Source: Streptomyces spinoverrucosus (GTDB lineage: Bacteria; Actinomycetota; Actinomycetes; Streptomycetales; Streptomycetaceae). From it: 64,000 bases of DNA. The position numbers and the translations under genes are program-made. A model generated the notes under the pieces. The model worked only from the letters and a program-made list of their open reading frames with translations. It ran no database searches and was not told where the DNA came from. Positions 7,079 to 15,956 of the stretch are shown in pieces. Numbering within the stretch: the first letter of the stretch is position 1; every line of letters begins with the position of its first letter. The stretch is taken from NCBI RefSeq assembly GCF_006539505.1, contig NZ_BJND01000028.1, forward strand, positions 62,001-126,000, written 5' to 3'.

Positions 7079-9664
7079 TCAGTCCAGCACCGGCAACAAC
7101 TCCGGCAGATGCCCGTCCGAGGCCGCCGCCGCCTTCTGCCGTTCCTCCGGGACCTCCCCGTACAGCGTCGTGCGGGGGCGGGACGGGCGGCCCGCCGCCT
7201 CCGCCACCGCCACCAGGTCGCGGACCGACTTGTACGAGCCGTACGACGAGCCCGCCATGCGGGAGATCGTCTCCTCCATCAGCGTGCCGCCCAGGTCGTT
7301 CGCGCCGGAGCGGAGCATTTCCGCCGCACCTTCCGTGCCCAGTTTCACCCAGCTTGTCTGGATGTTGGGGATCCAGGGGTGCAGGAGCAGGCGGGCCATG
7401 GCCGTGACCGCCCTGTTGTCCCTCGTCGACGGGCCCGGGCGGGCGATGCCCGCCAAGTACACCGGTGCGTTCGTGTGGATGAACGGGAGCGTCACGAACT
7501 CCGTGAAGCCGCCCGTGCGCTGCTGGATGCCGGCCAGCGTGCGCAGGTGGCCCAGCCAGTGGCGGGGCTGGTCCACGTGGCCGTACATCATCGTGGAGGA
7601 GGAACGGATGCCCAGTTCGTGGGCCGTCGTGATGACCTCGATCCACGTGGCCGTGGGGAGCTTGCCCTTCGTCAGCACCCAGCGGACCTCGTCGTCCAGG
7701 ATCTCCGCCGCCGTACCCGGGATGGAGTCCAGGCCCGCCTCCTTCGCCGCCGTCAGCCACTCCCGGATCGACATGCCCGTGCGGGTCGCGCCGTTCACCA
7801 CCTCCATCGGGGAGAAGGCGTGCACATGCATGCCCGGGACCCGGTCCTTCACCGCCTTCGCGATGTCGAAGTACGCCGTCCCGGGCAGGTCCGGGTGGAT
7901 GCCGCCCTGCATGCAGACCTCCACCGCGCCCACGTCCCATGCCTGTTGGGCGCGGTCCGCCACCTGGTCCAGCGACAGCGTGTACGCGTCGGCGTCCGTG
8001 CGGCGCTGCGCGAAGGCGCAGAAGCGGCAGCCGGTGTAGCAGACGTTGGTGAAGTTGATGTTGCGGGTGACGATGTACGTCACGTCGTCGCCGACCGCCG
8101 ACTTGCGCACGTCGTCGGCCACCGAGCACAGCGCGTCCAGCGCCGGGCCGTCGGCATGGAGGAGCGCCAGCGCTTCTTCGTCCGTCAGGCGCGTCGGGTC
8201 GTTCGCCGCCGTCGCCAGCGCCGCCCGTACGTCCGTGTCGATGCGTTCCGGGACCATCCCGGGGGCGGCCGCCTCGCGCAGGGCGCCCCAGTCGCCGTAC
8301 ACCTCGTCGAAGTCGTCGCGGCGGTCGGACGTACGGCCCTCGGTGTCGATCGTGGCGTGCAGGTCCGTACGGCCGGACGACACGAACGCCTCGTCCGGCT
8401 CCTGCCACGGGTGGCCCTCGACGACCGCGTCCGCGCGGGCCAGGCCCGTCTCCGGGTCGGCCAGGGCCGCCACGTGCGGGCGCAGCCTCGGGTCCAGCCA
8501 GGGCTCGCCGCGGCGGACGAACTCCGGGTACACGCAGAGACGTTCCCGCAGTTCGAAACCGGCTGCCGCGGACTTCGCCGCCAGCTCGTCGATCTGCGGC
8601 CAGGGGCGCTCGGGGTTGACATGGTCGATGGTCAGCGGGGAGACGCCGCCCCAGTCGTCGATCCCGGCGCCGATCAGCCGCTCGTACTCCGCGTCGACCA
8701 GGTTCGGCGGGGCCTGGAGGCAGGCCGCAGGGCCCATGATGTGCCGGGCCACCGCCACCGTCGCGACCAGTTCGTCCAGCTCCGCGTCCGGCATGCCGCG
8801 CATCGCGGTGTCCGGCTTGGCGCGGAAGTTCTGGATGATCAGCTCCTGAATGCCGTGGTACGCCCGGGAGACGCGGCGCAGCGCGAACAGGGACTCGGCG
8901 CGCTCCTCGTACGTCTCGCCGATGCCGATCAGGATCCCGGACGTGAAGGGGACGGAGGAGCGTCCCGCGTCCTCCAACACCCGCAGGCGTATGGCGGGTT
9001 CCTTGTCCGGGGAGCCGTAGTGCGGGCCGCCGGGCTCGGACCACAGGCGGGTCGCCGTCGTCTCCAGCATCATGCCCATCGACGGGGCCACGGGCTTAAG
9101 GCGCTGGAAGTCGGTCCACGTCATCACGCCCGGGTTGAGGTGAGGGAGCAGGCCCGTCTCCTCCAGGATGCGGATGGAGATGGCGCGGACGTAGGCGATG
9201 GTGTCGTCGTAGCCGTGCGCGTCGAGCCACTCGCGCGCCTCCGGCCAGCGGTCCTCGGGCTTGTCGCCGAGGGTGATGAGGGCTTCCTTGCAGCCGAGCG
9301 CGGCACCGCGCCGGGCGATGTCGAGCACCTCGTCCGGGGACATGAACATTCCATGTCCCGTCCGGCGCAGCTTGCCGGGCACGGTGACGAACGTGCAGTA
9401 GTGGCACTTGTCCCGGCACAGCCGGGTCAGGGGGATGAAGACGCTCTTCGAGTACGTGATGACGCCGGGGCGGCCGGCCGCTTCAAGTCCCGCGTCCCGC
9501 ACCCGGGCAGCGGACGCGGCGAGGTCGTCGAGGGCCTCGCCGCGGGCCTGGAGCAGTACGGCCGCCTCGGTGACGTCGAGGGCGACGCCGTCACGGGCGC
9601 GTTTGAGGGCGCGACGCAGGGAGTTCTCGGTGGGGCCGGTTCCGGAGGTCGCGGAAGTCGTCAT
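7079..9664 (-). CDS. fbiC: FO synthase, fused CofG-CofH (FbiC), for coenzyme F420
   Basis: FbiC makes the deazaflavin FO from a ribityl-diaminouracil and tyrosine using two radical-SAM domains. Both [4Fe-4S] motifs are present: CRDKCHYC (Cys83, Cys87, Cys90) in the N-terminal CofG half, and CYTGCRFC near residues 539-546 in the C-terminal CofH half. The length of 861 residues is typical for the actinobacterial fusion. F420-dependent LLM and deazaflavin-nitroreductase-like genes lie around it, matching its role as cofactor supplier. The GC-rich opposite strand carries a long open frame that is only a shadow of this gene. Confidence 0.97.
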   Translation of the reverse strand: MTTSATSGTGPTENSLRRALKRARDGVALDVTEAAVLLQARGEALDDLAASAARVRDAGLEAAGRPGVITYSKSVFIPLTRLCRDKCHYCTFVTVPGKLRRTGHGMFMSPDEVLDIARRGAALGCKEALITLGDKPEDRWPEAREWLDAHGYDDTIAYVRAISIRILEETGLLPHLNPGVMTWTDFQRLKPVAPSMGMMLETTATRLWSEPGGPHYGSPDKEPAIRLRVLEDAGRSSVPFTSGILIGIGETYEERAESLFALRRVSRAYHGIQELIIQNFRAKPDTAMRGMPDAELDELVATVAVARHIMGPAACLQAPPNLVDAEYERLIGAGIDDWGGVSPLTIDHVNPERPWPQIDELAAKSAAAGFELRERLCVYPEFVRRGEPWLDPRLRPHVAALADPETGLARADAVVEGHPWQEPDEAFVSSGRTDLHATIDTEGRTSDRRDDFDEVYGDWGALREAAAPGMVPERIDTDVRAALATAANDPTRLTDEEALALLHADGPALDALCSVADDVRKSAVGDDVTYIVTRNINFTNVCYTGCRFCAFAQRRTDADAYTLSLDQVADRAQQAWDVGAVEVCMQGGIHPDLPGTAYFDIAKAVKDRVPGMHVHAFSPMEVVNGATRTGMSIREWLTAAKEAGLDSIPGTAAEILDDEVRWVLTKGKLPTATWIEVITTAHELGIRSSSTMMYGHVDQPRHWLGHLRTLAGIQQRTGGFTEFVTLPFIHTNAPVYLAGIARPGPSTRDNRAVTAMARLLLHPWIPNIQTSWVKLGTEGAAEMLRSGANDLGGTLMEETISRMAGSSYGSYKSVRDLVAVAEAAGRPSRPRTTLYGEVPEERQKAAAASDGHLPELLPVLD

Positions 9665-9702
9665 CCTTCGAGGATACGGTTGGGCTGATCAGCGCCGGGA
9701 AG

Positions 9703-10551
9703 TCAGCCCAGGAAGGCGCCGTACCCGTCCAACGCCCGCAGCACCTCCGCCTCCCCGGCCGGCGGCAACTGCACGACGACCTCCTCGATGCCCAGCTCCG
9801 CGTAGTGCGCGAGCTTGCCCGGGGTGGGGTGGACGGCGTACGGGACGACCTGGAGCGCGGACGGGTCGCGGCCGGCGTCGGACCAGGCGGCGCGGAGCAC
9901 CGGCAGTGACTCGGACAGGCCGCGCCCGCCGATCGGCAGCCAGCCGTCGGCGTACTCGCAGATGTGCGCGATCAGCTTCGGGCCCGCGGCGCCGCCGACG
10001 AGCGTGCGGGGACCCACGACCGGCCCGCGCGGCTTCTGCACGGGCTTGGGGTGGGCGTAGCTCGCGCGCACACTTCCGAACTCGCCCTCGTACGCGGAGG
10101 GTTCCTCCGACCACAGCGCGCGCATCAACGCCATCCGGTCCCGGACCAGCTCCCGCCGCGTCCGCCACTCCACGCCGTGGTCGGCGGCCTCCTCGACGTT
10201 CCAGCCGAAGCCGAGGCCGAGGGTGAAGCGGCCGCCGGAGAGGTGGTCGACGGTCGCGATCTGCTTGGCCAGGTCGATCGGATCGTGCTGGGCGACCAGC
10301 GTGATGCCGGTGCCGAGACCGAGGCGCTCGGTGACGGCGGCGGCCTGGCCGAGGGCGACGAAGGGGTCGAGGGTGCGGCCGTACTCGGGCGGCAGGTCGC
10401 CGCCCGCCGGGTACGGCGTCGTCCGCTCGACCGGGATATGGGTGTGCTCGGGCAGATACAGCCCGGCGAAGCCCCGCTGCTCCAGCTCACGGGCGAGCCG
10501 GGTCGGGGTGATGGTCTCGTCCGTGAGGAAGATGGTGACGGCGATGCGCAT
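9703..10551 (-). CDS. LLM-class F420-dependent oxidoreductase
   Basis: The 282-residue protein has the TIM-barrel luciferase-like fold signatures: LYLPEHTHIPV near residue 31, LGTGITLVAQHDPI near 77 and the LSGGRFTLGLGFGWN segment near 103-117. This GR-x-x-LG-x-G-x-GWN pattern is common in F420-using members that hydride-transfer to small organic substrates. It lies just upstream of fbiC on the same strand with 38 nt between them, so the cofactor pathway and a user may be cotranscribed. The substrate is unknown. Confidence 0.88.
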   Translation of the reverse strand: MRIAVTIFLTDETITPTRLARELEQRGFAGLYLPEHTHIPVERTTPYPAGGDLPPEYGRTLDPFVALGQAAAVTERLGLGTGITLVAQHDPIDLAKQIATVDHLSGGRFTLGLGFGWNVEEAADHGVEWRTRRELVRDRMALMRALWSEEPSAYEGEFGSVRASYAHPKPVQKPRGPVVGPRTLVGGAAGPKLIAHICEYADGWLPIGGRGLSESLPVLRAAWSDAGRDPSALQVVPYAVHPTPGKLAHYAELGIEEVVVQLPPAGEAEVLRALDGYGAFLG

Positions 10552-10588
10552 GTCCCATCTCTACCCGGGGATGCGCCAACTGTCCATA

Positions 10589-10600
10589 CCGACCGGTCGG
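10589..10600. promoter_or_regulatory. 12-bp palindrome CCGACCGGTCGG, TetR-like operator candidate
   Basis: This perfect palindrome lies in the divergent region between the LLM gene (start 10551) and the PHP hydrolase gene (start 10685). ACCGACCGGTCGGT-like cores are common TetR-family operators. No TetR gene is adjacent, and the site occurs once. Confidence 0.4.
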
Positions 10601-10684
10601 CATCAGCCCGGAAGCCTGGGCACGTAAGGGCACGATCCCCTTGCGGTGTTCCGGAGTTCACGCCTTGCGCCCATCCTGGTCGGC

Positions 10685-12202
10685 ATGTGTGACGACGAGG
10701 CAGGGATCGGAAGACGCACGCTGTTCGTGACGGGTGCCGCCGCCGCGCTTACGCTCTCGGGTGTGAGCTTCGCGTCGGCCGCGGGCCAGCAGCAGACGAA
10801 GACCGTACGGGGCACACTCCCGCCCGGTTCGCCCGACTTCGTGTACGTACCGGTGGACATCCCCTCGGGCGTACGGGAGCTCAAGGTCGCCTACACCTAC
10901 GACCGCCCGTCCGTCCCCTCCGGCACCGCGGGCAACGCCCTCGACATCGGCATCTTCGACGAACGCGGCACCGAGCTGGGCGGCCGGGGCTTTCGGGGCT
11001 GGTCGGGCGGGGCGCGCACGGAGTTCTTCATCCGCGCGGACGACGCGACCCCCGGCTACCTCCCCGGTCCGGTGCGGCGCGGCACCTGGCACATCGCGCT
11101 GGGCCCGTACACGGTGGCGCCGCAGGGACTGACCTACGAGATCACGATCACGCTGACGTACGGCGAACCCGGTGCCGCCGTCGAGCCGACGTACCCGCCG
11201 GACCGGGCGAAGGGACGGGGGCGGGACTGGTACCGGGGCGACTGCCATCTGCATTCCTGGTACTCCGACGGGCGCCGCACCCCCGCCGAGATCGGGGCGC
11301 TGGCGCGGGCGGCGGGCCTGGACTTCATCAACAGCTCGGAGCACAACACCCATTCCGCGCACGCCCATTGGGCGGACGTCGCGGGCGACGACCTGCTGGT
11401 GATGCTGGGCGAGGAGGTCACGACGCGCAACGGTCACGTGGTCGCGCTCGGCACCGACCCCGGCACCTTCGTCGACTGGCGCTACCGGGCCCGCGACAAC
11501 CGCTACGGCCGGTTCGCCCGCCAGATCCGCAAGGCGGGCGGCCTGGTCGTACCGGCCCACCCGCACGCCACCTGCATCGGCTGCAACTGGAAGTTCGGCT
11601 TCGGCGAGGCGGACGCCATCGAGGTGTGGAACGGCCCCTGGACGCCCGACGACGAGATGGCGCTGGCCGACTGGGACAGCATGCTGGTCGCGTCCGTGCG
11701 GGACGAAGGGCGGGAGGAGCGCCGGGACTGGATCCCGGCGATGGGCAGCAGCGACGCCCACCGGGACCCGGACGTCGTCGGCCGCCCGCAGACGGTCGTC
11801 CTCGCCGACGATCTGACCCGGGAGGCGATCCAGGAGGGCATCCGCGCGGGGCGTTCGTACATCGCCGAGTCGGCAAACGTGTCGCTGTCCTTCACGGCGT
11901 CCGGCGGACGGGGCGAACACGCGGGTATCGGCGAGCGGTTGAGGGCCGACCGGGACACTCCGGTGACCGTGCGACTGGAGGCGAGCGGGGCCCCGCGCTG
12001 CGTCGTCCGGTTCGTCACCGACCAGGGCGTGCTGCACACGAGCGCGCCGTTGCCGGTGGCGGGTTCGGGGGTCGTGGAGTGGCGTACGACGCCGTCGTAC
12101 GCGGCGTACGTACGGGCCGAGTTGAGACACGAGGCGGCGGTGGGGCCGCTGCCGGGGGCGTTGGCTGCGTTCACGAACCCGATCTTCCTGGGCGGCACGT
12201 GA
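10685..12202 (+). CDS. Tat-exported CehA/McbA-type PHP-domain metallohydrolase
   Basis: The 505-residue product begins with a Tat-like signal (GRRTLFVTG then a hydrophobic Ala/Leu run ending ASAAG), so it is probably exported folded. A beta-rich N-terminal domain of about 130 residues precedes a PHP phosphoesterase-like domain. Its metal ligands are visible as GDCHLHSWYSDG (HxH), SSEHNTHSAHAHW, HPHATCIGCNW and SSDAHRDPD. Carbaryl/carbofuran hydrolases of the CehA/McbA group share this arrangement; the true substrate here is unknown. The ATG at 10685 is preferred over 10646 because the signal peptide follows directly. It is divergent from the F420-type oxidoreductase gene. Confidence 0.82.
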   Translation: MCDDEAGIGRRTLFVTGAAAALTLSGVSFASAAGQQQTKTVRGTLPPGSPDFVYVPVDIPSGVRELKVAYTYDRPSVPSGTAGNALDIGIFDERGTELGGRGFRGWSGGARTEFFIRADDATPGYLPGPVRRGTWHIALGPYTVAPQGLTYEITITLTYGEPGAAVEPTYPPDRAKGRGRDWYRGDCHLHSWYSDGRRTPAEIGALARAAGLDFINSSEHNTHSAHAHWADVAGDDLLVMLGEEVTTRNGHVVALGTDPGTFVDWRYRARDNRYGRFARQIRKAGGLVVPAHPHATCIGCNWKFGFGEADAIEVWNGPWTPDDEMALADWDSMLVASVRDEGREERRDWIPAMGSSDAHRDPDVVGRPQTVVLADDLTREAIQEGIRAGRSYIAESANVSLSFTASGGRGEHAGIGERLRADRDTPVTVRLEASGAPRCVVRFVTDQGVLHTSAPLPVAGSGVVEWRTTPSYAAYVRAELRHEAAVGPLPGALAAFTNPIFLGGT

Positions 12203-12256
12203 GCCAGGCCGGGACCCCGGGCGACGTACTCGTCGTCACCCTGGCCTTCGCGCCGC

Positions 12257-12538
12257 TCAGTCCACCACCTGTGGGTCACGGAAGTAGTAGACGACTGTCA
12301 CTCCCATGCCTGGCGTGTGCGTGTACACGACCGTGATCGCCTCGGCGGAGTCACGGGCCAGGGGTGTCGTGTACGTGTATTCCACGGAGGGGGGCCGCCA
12401 GCCGGGGATCTCACGACCCACCGCCGGGTCGCGGCGGATGGCCACGAGCGCTTCCCGGACGACTTCCCGCTCCCCCTCCGCCAGGTCGCCGAACGCCTTC
12501 CGAGCGGGCTCGGCCTCCTCCAACGGGACCTCGTTCAC
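12257..12538 (-). CDS. Small protein, possible RelE/ParE-like toxin
   Basis: This 93-residue protein is the downstream member of a two-gene unit whose start overlaps the stop of a DUF6247 gene (ATGA at 12535-12538). Its C-terminal half alternates basic and hydrophobic strands (EAITVVYTHTPGMGVTVVYYF), reminiscent of the RelE/ParE beta-sheet, after an N-terminal helix pair. The assignment as toxin rests on size, shape and the antitoxin-like partner upstream. Key RelE catalytic residues cannot be aligned by eye. Confidence 0.55.
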   Translation of the reverse strand: MNEVPLEEAEPARKAFGDLAEGEREVVREALVAIRRDPAVGREIPGWRPPSVEYTYTTPLARDSAEAITVVYTHTPGMGVTVVYYFRDPQVVD

Positions 12539-12813
12539 CCGCCGCTGCCTCCGGCTCGTGCGTCTTCCAGGGCCGTCATGATCTCGGGCGAGTTCCTGAT
12601 CAGGACCCGGTGCCGGTAGGCCCGGACCACGGCCGCGGCGCCGGCGAAGTCGTTGGTCGGTGAGGCTCCTATGGCGGCCGCCAGCTCCTCCTCGAACCGC
12701 TCCCGGTCGCCCGGGAAGCCGTAGCGGCTGAGCGCGCTGCGCAGGTCGTCCACGGTCCGGATCTCCGGGAGGGGCATGGCACCCCAGCCGCCGTGTTCAG
12801 GCTGTGCGCTCAT
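12535..12813 (-). CDS. DUF6247 family protein, putative antitoxin
   Basis: The 92-residue acidic protein has the segment LPEIRTVDDLRSALSRYG and a helical C-terminal part with VVRAYRHRV, which I associate with DUF6247 proteins found next to small RelE-like genes in actinomycetes. AGGAG precedes the ATG at 12813. Upstream in-frame starts would add an unrelated Gly/Arg-rich leader. It is translationally coupled to the putative toxin at 12257-12538. A related DUF6247 gene with a broken partner is at 25218-25577. Confidence 0.65.
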   Translation of the reverse strand: MSAQPEHGGWGAMPLPEIRTVDDLRSALSRYGFPGDRERFEEELAAAIGASPTNDFAGAAAVVRAYRHRVLIRNSPEIMTALEDARAGGSGG

Positions 12814-12893
12814 GGTCTGCTCCTGGTGTACGGGCGTGGCTCCGCCTCCCAGTATGGCGCCGCCCGCCCAGGACAGACAGCGCGCGCCCCCGC

Positions 12894-13334
12894 TCACCAC
12901 GTCCTCGCCCCGCCTCCGCACTCGGCCCACAGCAGCTTGCCGCCCTTCGACGCGCCCAGCTCACGGAGGACCGACGCGCCCCACGCGTCCGCGCAGGCCC
13001 GGACCAGGGGCAGTCCGCGGCCGTGCTCGGCGTCCGGCGAAATCGCAGAGGCATCCGCGTTCGAGAAGCCGGGCGGGACTCGGGGGTCGGTGTCCCACAC
13101 GGCCACGCGGAGCCGGCCGGGCTCGGCGGAGCGAAGGCGCAGGGCGTACGGCCCCTGGGTGTGGCAGTGGGAGTTCGCCAACAGCTCGGCCGCGAGCAGC
13201 TCCGCTGTCGGGACGAGGTCGGGCATCTCATGAGCGGCGAGAATCAGTCTGAGGGTGCCCCGCGCGATACCGGGGGCGCGTGGATCGTGCGGAAGGTGCA
13301 GGGTGTAGTTCCAAGGCGGGGATACGGTGGCCAT
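12894..13334 (-). CDS. HATPase_c ATP-binding regulatory protein (RsbW/anti-sigma type)
   Basis: This 146-residue protein has the Bergerat-fold boxes in order: LLAAELLANSHCH (N box region, about residues 47-59), VAVWDTDP (G1, about 78-85) and HGRGLPLV (G2, about 104-111). It is the small single-domain type common in Streptomyces, where many copies pair with XRE-DUF5753 regulators. It is divergent from such a regulator here (start at 13544), and the 209-nt gap presumably carries both promoters. It may act as a kinase on an anti-anti-sigma protein or bind its neighbour. Confidence 0.85.
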   Translation of the reverse strand: MATVSPPWNYTLHLPHDPRAPGIARGTLRLILAAHEMPDLVPTAELLAAELLANSHCHTQGPYALRLRSAEPGRLRVAVWDTDPRVPPGFSNADASAISPDAEHGRGLPLVRACADAWGASVLRELGASKGGKLLWAECGGGARTW

Positions 13335-13543
13335 CGGAAATCTCCGATCGTTGAAGGGTGTTGGGGTTGTCTGCGATGCCCGGTGTCTCTGCCATGGCGT
13401 CCCACGGTGCGCTTCCGGGGCCGGGGGCCCGGTAACGAAGATAGGGGCTCGGCAAATGGCATTTGCAGCCCTCGGAGATACTTCGGTCGATTTCCCCCGT
13501 GTGAGTGACCTACCGACGGAACACACGTGCAGGAGGAGTTCAC

Positions 13544-14395
13544 ATGCCCGCAAGACCGCCCCTGACGGCCCGCCGCCTCCGGCTCGCCGTGGAGCTGCGC
13601 AAGATGCGTGAGCGCGCGGGCATGACGGCGACCGAGGCCGCGCGTGCGCTCGGTACGAGCCAAGGGCAGCTCAGCAACGTGGAGTCGGGCCGGTTCGGCG
13701 TGAGCCCGGAACGCATCCGGGCTCTGGCCCGCATCTACTCCTGCCCGGACCAGGGGTTCATCGAGGCCCTGGTCGACATGGCGACCGACAGGACGTTCGG
13801 CTGGTGGGAGTCGTATCGGGAGGTGCTGCCGTCAGGGCTCCTCGACGTGGCCGAGCTGGAGCACCACGCCATCGCCGTACGCACCGCGTACACCTCGCAC
13901 ATGCCGGGATTGCTCCAGACCGCCGACCACGCGCGTGAGATCTTCCGCCACGTCATTCCCCCGCCCACTCCACCCGAGGTCGAGCATCGGGTTTCGCACC
14001 GGATCAAACGGCAGGGCGTGCTGTACGGGCCCGACCCGACTCCGTACCGCACCACCGTGCACGAGGCTGCCCTGCACATGCGCGTCGGCGGCCGGAACGT
14101 GGCACGTGCCCAGTTGCAGCATCTGCTCGACATGAGCGAACGCGAGCACATCACGATCCGGGTACTCCCGTACGACGTCGGCGCGTTTCCCGGCTCGGGA
14201 CAGTCGATCAACTACCTGTACGGCCGTGTACCGCAGCTCGACACCGCGCAGCTCGATCAGTTCCACGGCCCGGTGCTGCTCGACGCCGAGGCGCTCCTGG
14301 GGAAGTACCGGAATCTGCTCGACATCGTGGAAGCCACCGCCCTCGGACCCGATAAGTCCCGGGATCTCATCCATGCCATTGCCCACAACCTGTAA
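13544..14395 (+). CDS. XRE-family HTH regulator with DUF5753 domain
   Basis: The 283-residue protein starts with an XRE helix-turn-helix at about residues 11-66 (MTATEAARALGTSQGQLSNVESG) and continues with the long DUF5753 domain containing TAYTSHMPGLLQTADHARE and the IRVLPYD segment. The AGGAGG directly upstream fixes the ATG at 13544. It is followed after 11 nt by a DUF397 gene and is divergent from a HATPase gene, the standard Streptomyces arrangement that includes the bldB/whiJ-like systems. It likely binds its own promoter and is modulated by the DUF397 partner. Confidence 0.9.
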   Translation: MPARPPLTARRLRLAVELRKMRERAGMTATEAARALGTSQGQLSNVESGRFGVSPERIRALARIYSCPDQGFIEALVDMATDRTFGWWESYREVLPSGLLDVAELEHHAIAVRTAYTSHMPGLLQTADHAREIFRHVIPPPTPPEVEHRVSHRIKRQGVLYGPDPTPYRTTVHEAALHMRVGGRNVARAQLQHLLDMSEREHITIRVLPYDVGAFPGSGQSINYLYGRVPQLDTAQLDQFHGPVLLDAEALLGKYRNLLDIVEATALGPDKSRDLIHAIAHNL

Positions 14396-14406
14396 CGGAG
14401 GCCGAG

Positions 14407-14610
14407 ATGTCCGCGCACCGCTGGAAGAAGTCGTCCTACTGCCAGGAAGGCGACGCCTGCGTCCACATATCCGTCACCCCACAGTCCATCCACCTCACCG
14501 ACCGCCCCACCTCACCCCAGACCGTCCTCACCGTCAGCCGCGCCGCCTTCGCCTCCCTGCTCGGCGCGCTGAAGGACCGCGCCCCGCTGACCCCAGTCAC
14601 CGGCCGCTGA
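14407..14610 (+). CDS. DUF397 domain protein
   Basis: This 67-residue protein shows the DUF397 hallmarks: W-x-KSSYC near residue 6 (RWKKSSYCQEGDACVHI) and a C-terminal F-x-x-LL-x-x-LK segment. Such proteins act with the XRE-DUF5753 regulator encoded immediately upstream in whiJ-like switches. The GAGG immediately before the ATG and the 11-nt spacing indicate one transcript. Confidence 0.9.
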   Translation: MSAHRWKKSSYCQEGDACVHISVTPQSIHLTDRPTSPQTVLTVSRAAFASLLGALKDRAPLTPVTGR

Positions 14611-14612
14611 TC

Positions 14613-15440
14613 TCACGCCGCGGGCGGCCCGGCCAGGTCCGCGACCACCGCCGCGTGGTCCGAGGGCCAGACGCCGTCCACCGGGCCGTCGCCCGCTCGG
14701 CGGACCGAGCGGACGTGGCCGAGGGCGTTCGGGCCGGGTGGGCCGACGTGGATGTAGTCGACGCGGGCGCCGGGGTACCGGCCGGGGGCGACGTACGGGT
14801 TCGCCGGGTCCCACGTGTGGGACGGGGCGGCCGGGTCGGCGTACTCCCAGGCGTCGAGGAGGACCTGGCGGGGGACGGCCGGGGCCGTGCGGTAGCCGCC
14901 GAAGAGGCGGATCTCGTCGGAGTCGGGCCAGGCGTTGAAGTCGCCGGTGACGACCGGAGGGAACGGGGTGTCGCCGCGGTGTTCGGCGACGAACTCGGCG
15001 AGCGCGGTGACCTGACGGCAGCGGGTCGCCGAGGCGTGCAGGGCGGAGGTGAGGTGGGTGGTGAAGAAGGGCACCGGGTAGGAGGGGGTGGCCAGGCGGG
15101 TGTAGAGGGCGAGGCGGCCGTCGTTGACGTCCGTGGGCGCCGGGAGCGGGAGGACGGCCTGTTCGGTGATGGGCCAGCGGCTGAGGACGGCGTTGCCGAT
15201 ACCGACGGCGGGGTCGCCGATGCGGTGCTGCCAGCGCTCGGGGGCGTGCGAGGGGGCCCACGTCCAGTGCAGGCCGAGTTCGCCGGCCAGCCACTCGGCG
15301 AGGTTCTCACCGCCCGCGTCCCACACCTCCTGCAGGCCCACGACATCGGGACGCAGCTCGCGCAGCGCGCCGAGGATCGCCTTCTGCCGTTCCGCCCAGG
15401 GCCCGAACCGCCACCACAGGTTCCAGGTCACGACCCGCAT
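14613..15440 (-). CDS. Endonuclease/exonuclease/phosphatase (EEP) family hydrolase
   Basis: The 275-residue protein has all EEP-fold motifs: MRVVTWNLWW at the start, RPDVVGLQEVWD (metal-binding Glu), VTGDFNAWPDS, RVDYIHVG and the terminal WPSDHAAVVADL (catalytic Asp-His). Members cleave phosphodiester bonds in nucleic acids or phospholipids. The ATG at 15440 is chosen because the fold starts there; one at 15476 lacks a ribosome site. No signal peptide is seen, so it is probably cytoplasmic. It is convergent with the DUF397 gene, with 2 nt between stops. Confidence 0.88.
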   Translation of the reverse strand: MRVVTWNLWWRFGPWAERQKAILGALRELRPDVVGLQEVWDAGGENLAEWLAGELGLHWTWAPSHAPERWQHRIGDPAVGIGNAVLSRWPITEQAVLPLPAPTDVNDGRLALYTRLATPSYPVPFFTTHLTSALHASATRCRQVTALAEFVAEHRGDTPFPPVVTGDFNAWPDSDEIRLFGGYRTAPAVPRQVLLDAWEYADPAAPSHTWDPANPYVAPGRYPGARVDYIHVGPPGPNALGHVRSVRRAGDGPVDGVWPSDHAAVVADLAGPPAA

Positions 15441-15521
15441 GCCCACCGCCCTCGTCGCACCGCGTCCGAGGACCATTGAATCAACAGCCACCCCTGATAC
15501 GACACAGGAGATCTCACGCCG

Positions 15522-15932
15522 ATGAGCCGGATCGACGACCTCAGATTCCGCACCACCACGACCATTCAGCGCCGCCTCGTCAACCCGGTCCTGCGCCGGG
15601 TTCCTTTCCAGACCCTCCTGGAGACCACGGGCCGCGTCTCCGGCCTGCCCCGCCGCACCCCGGTCGGCGGCCGCCGCGTCGGCGACGCCTTCTGGCTGGT
15701 CTCGGAATTCGGCGACCGCTCCCAGTACGTCCGCAACATCCGCGCCAACCCGAGGGTGCGGGTGCGGCTCGGCGGGCGGTGGTACGAGGGGACGGCTCAT
15801 CTCCTGCCGGACGACGACCCGGTCGCCCGGCTGCGCGGCCTGCCCCGCATGAACAGCGCGGCGGTACGGGCGATCGGCACGAAACTGCTGACGGTGCGGG
15901 TGGATCTGGCCGACGGTGACGCCCGCGCCTGA
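15522..15932 (+). CDS. Deazaflavin (F420)-dependent nitroreductase family protein
   Basis: This 136-residue protein belongs to the Ddn-like/DUF385 group: a split beta-barrel that binds F420H2. Visible features are LLETTGRVSGLPRRTPVGG near residues 32-50, FWLVSEFG at 57-64 and YVRNIRANPRVRVRLGGRWY at 69-88. AGGAG precedes the ATG. The setting near fbiC fits an F420-using role. A second family member is encoded at 50255-50725. The physiological substrate is unknown. Confidence 0.88.
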   Translation: MSRIDDLRFRTTTTIQRRLVNPVLRRVPFQTLLETTGRVSGLPRRTPVGGRRVGDAFWLVSEFGDRSQYVRNIRANPRVRVRLGGRWYEGTAHLLPDDDPVARLRGLPRMNSAAVRAIGTKLLTVRVDLADGDARA

Positions 15933-15956
15933 CGGCCGTTCGGGGGAGGCCGGTGC

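Noticed and set aside
6830..9688. Very long plus-strand open frame antisense to fbiC
   Set aside because: It is the GC-rich mirror of fbiC; its translation is Arg/Ala/Gly/His-rich with no domain, while fbiC has both radical-SAM Cys motifs.
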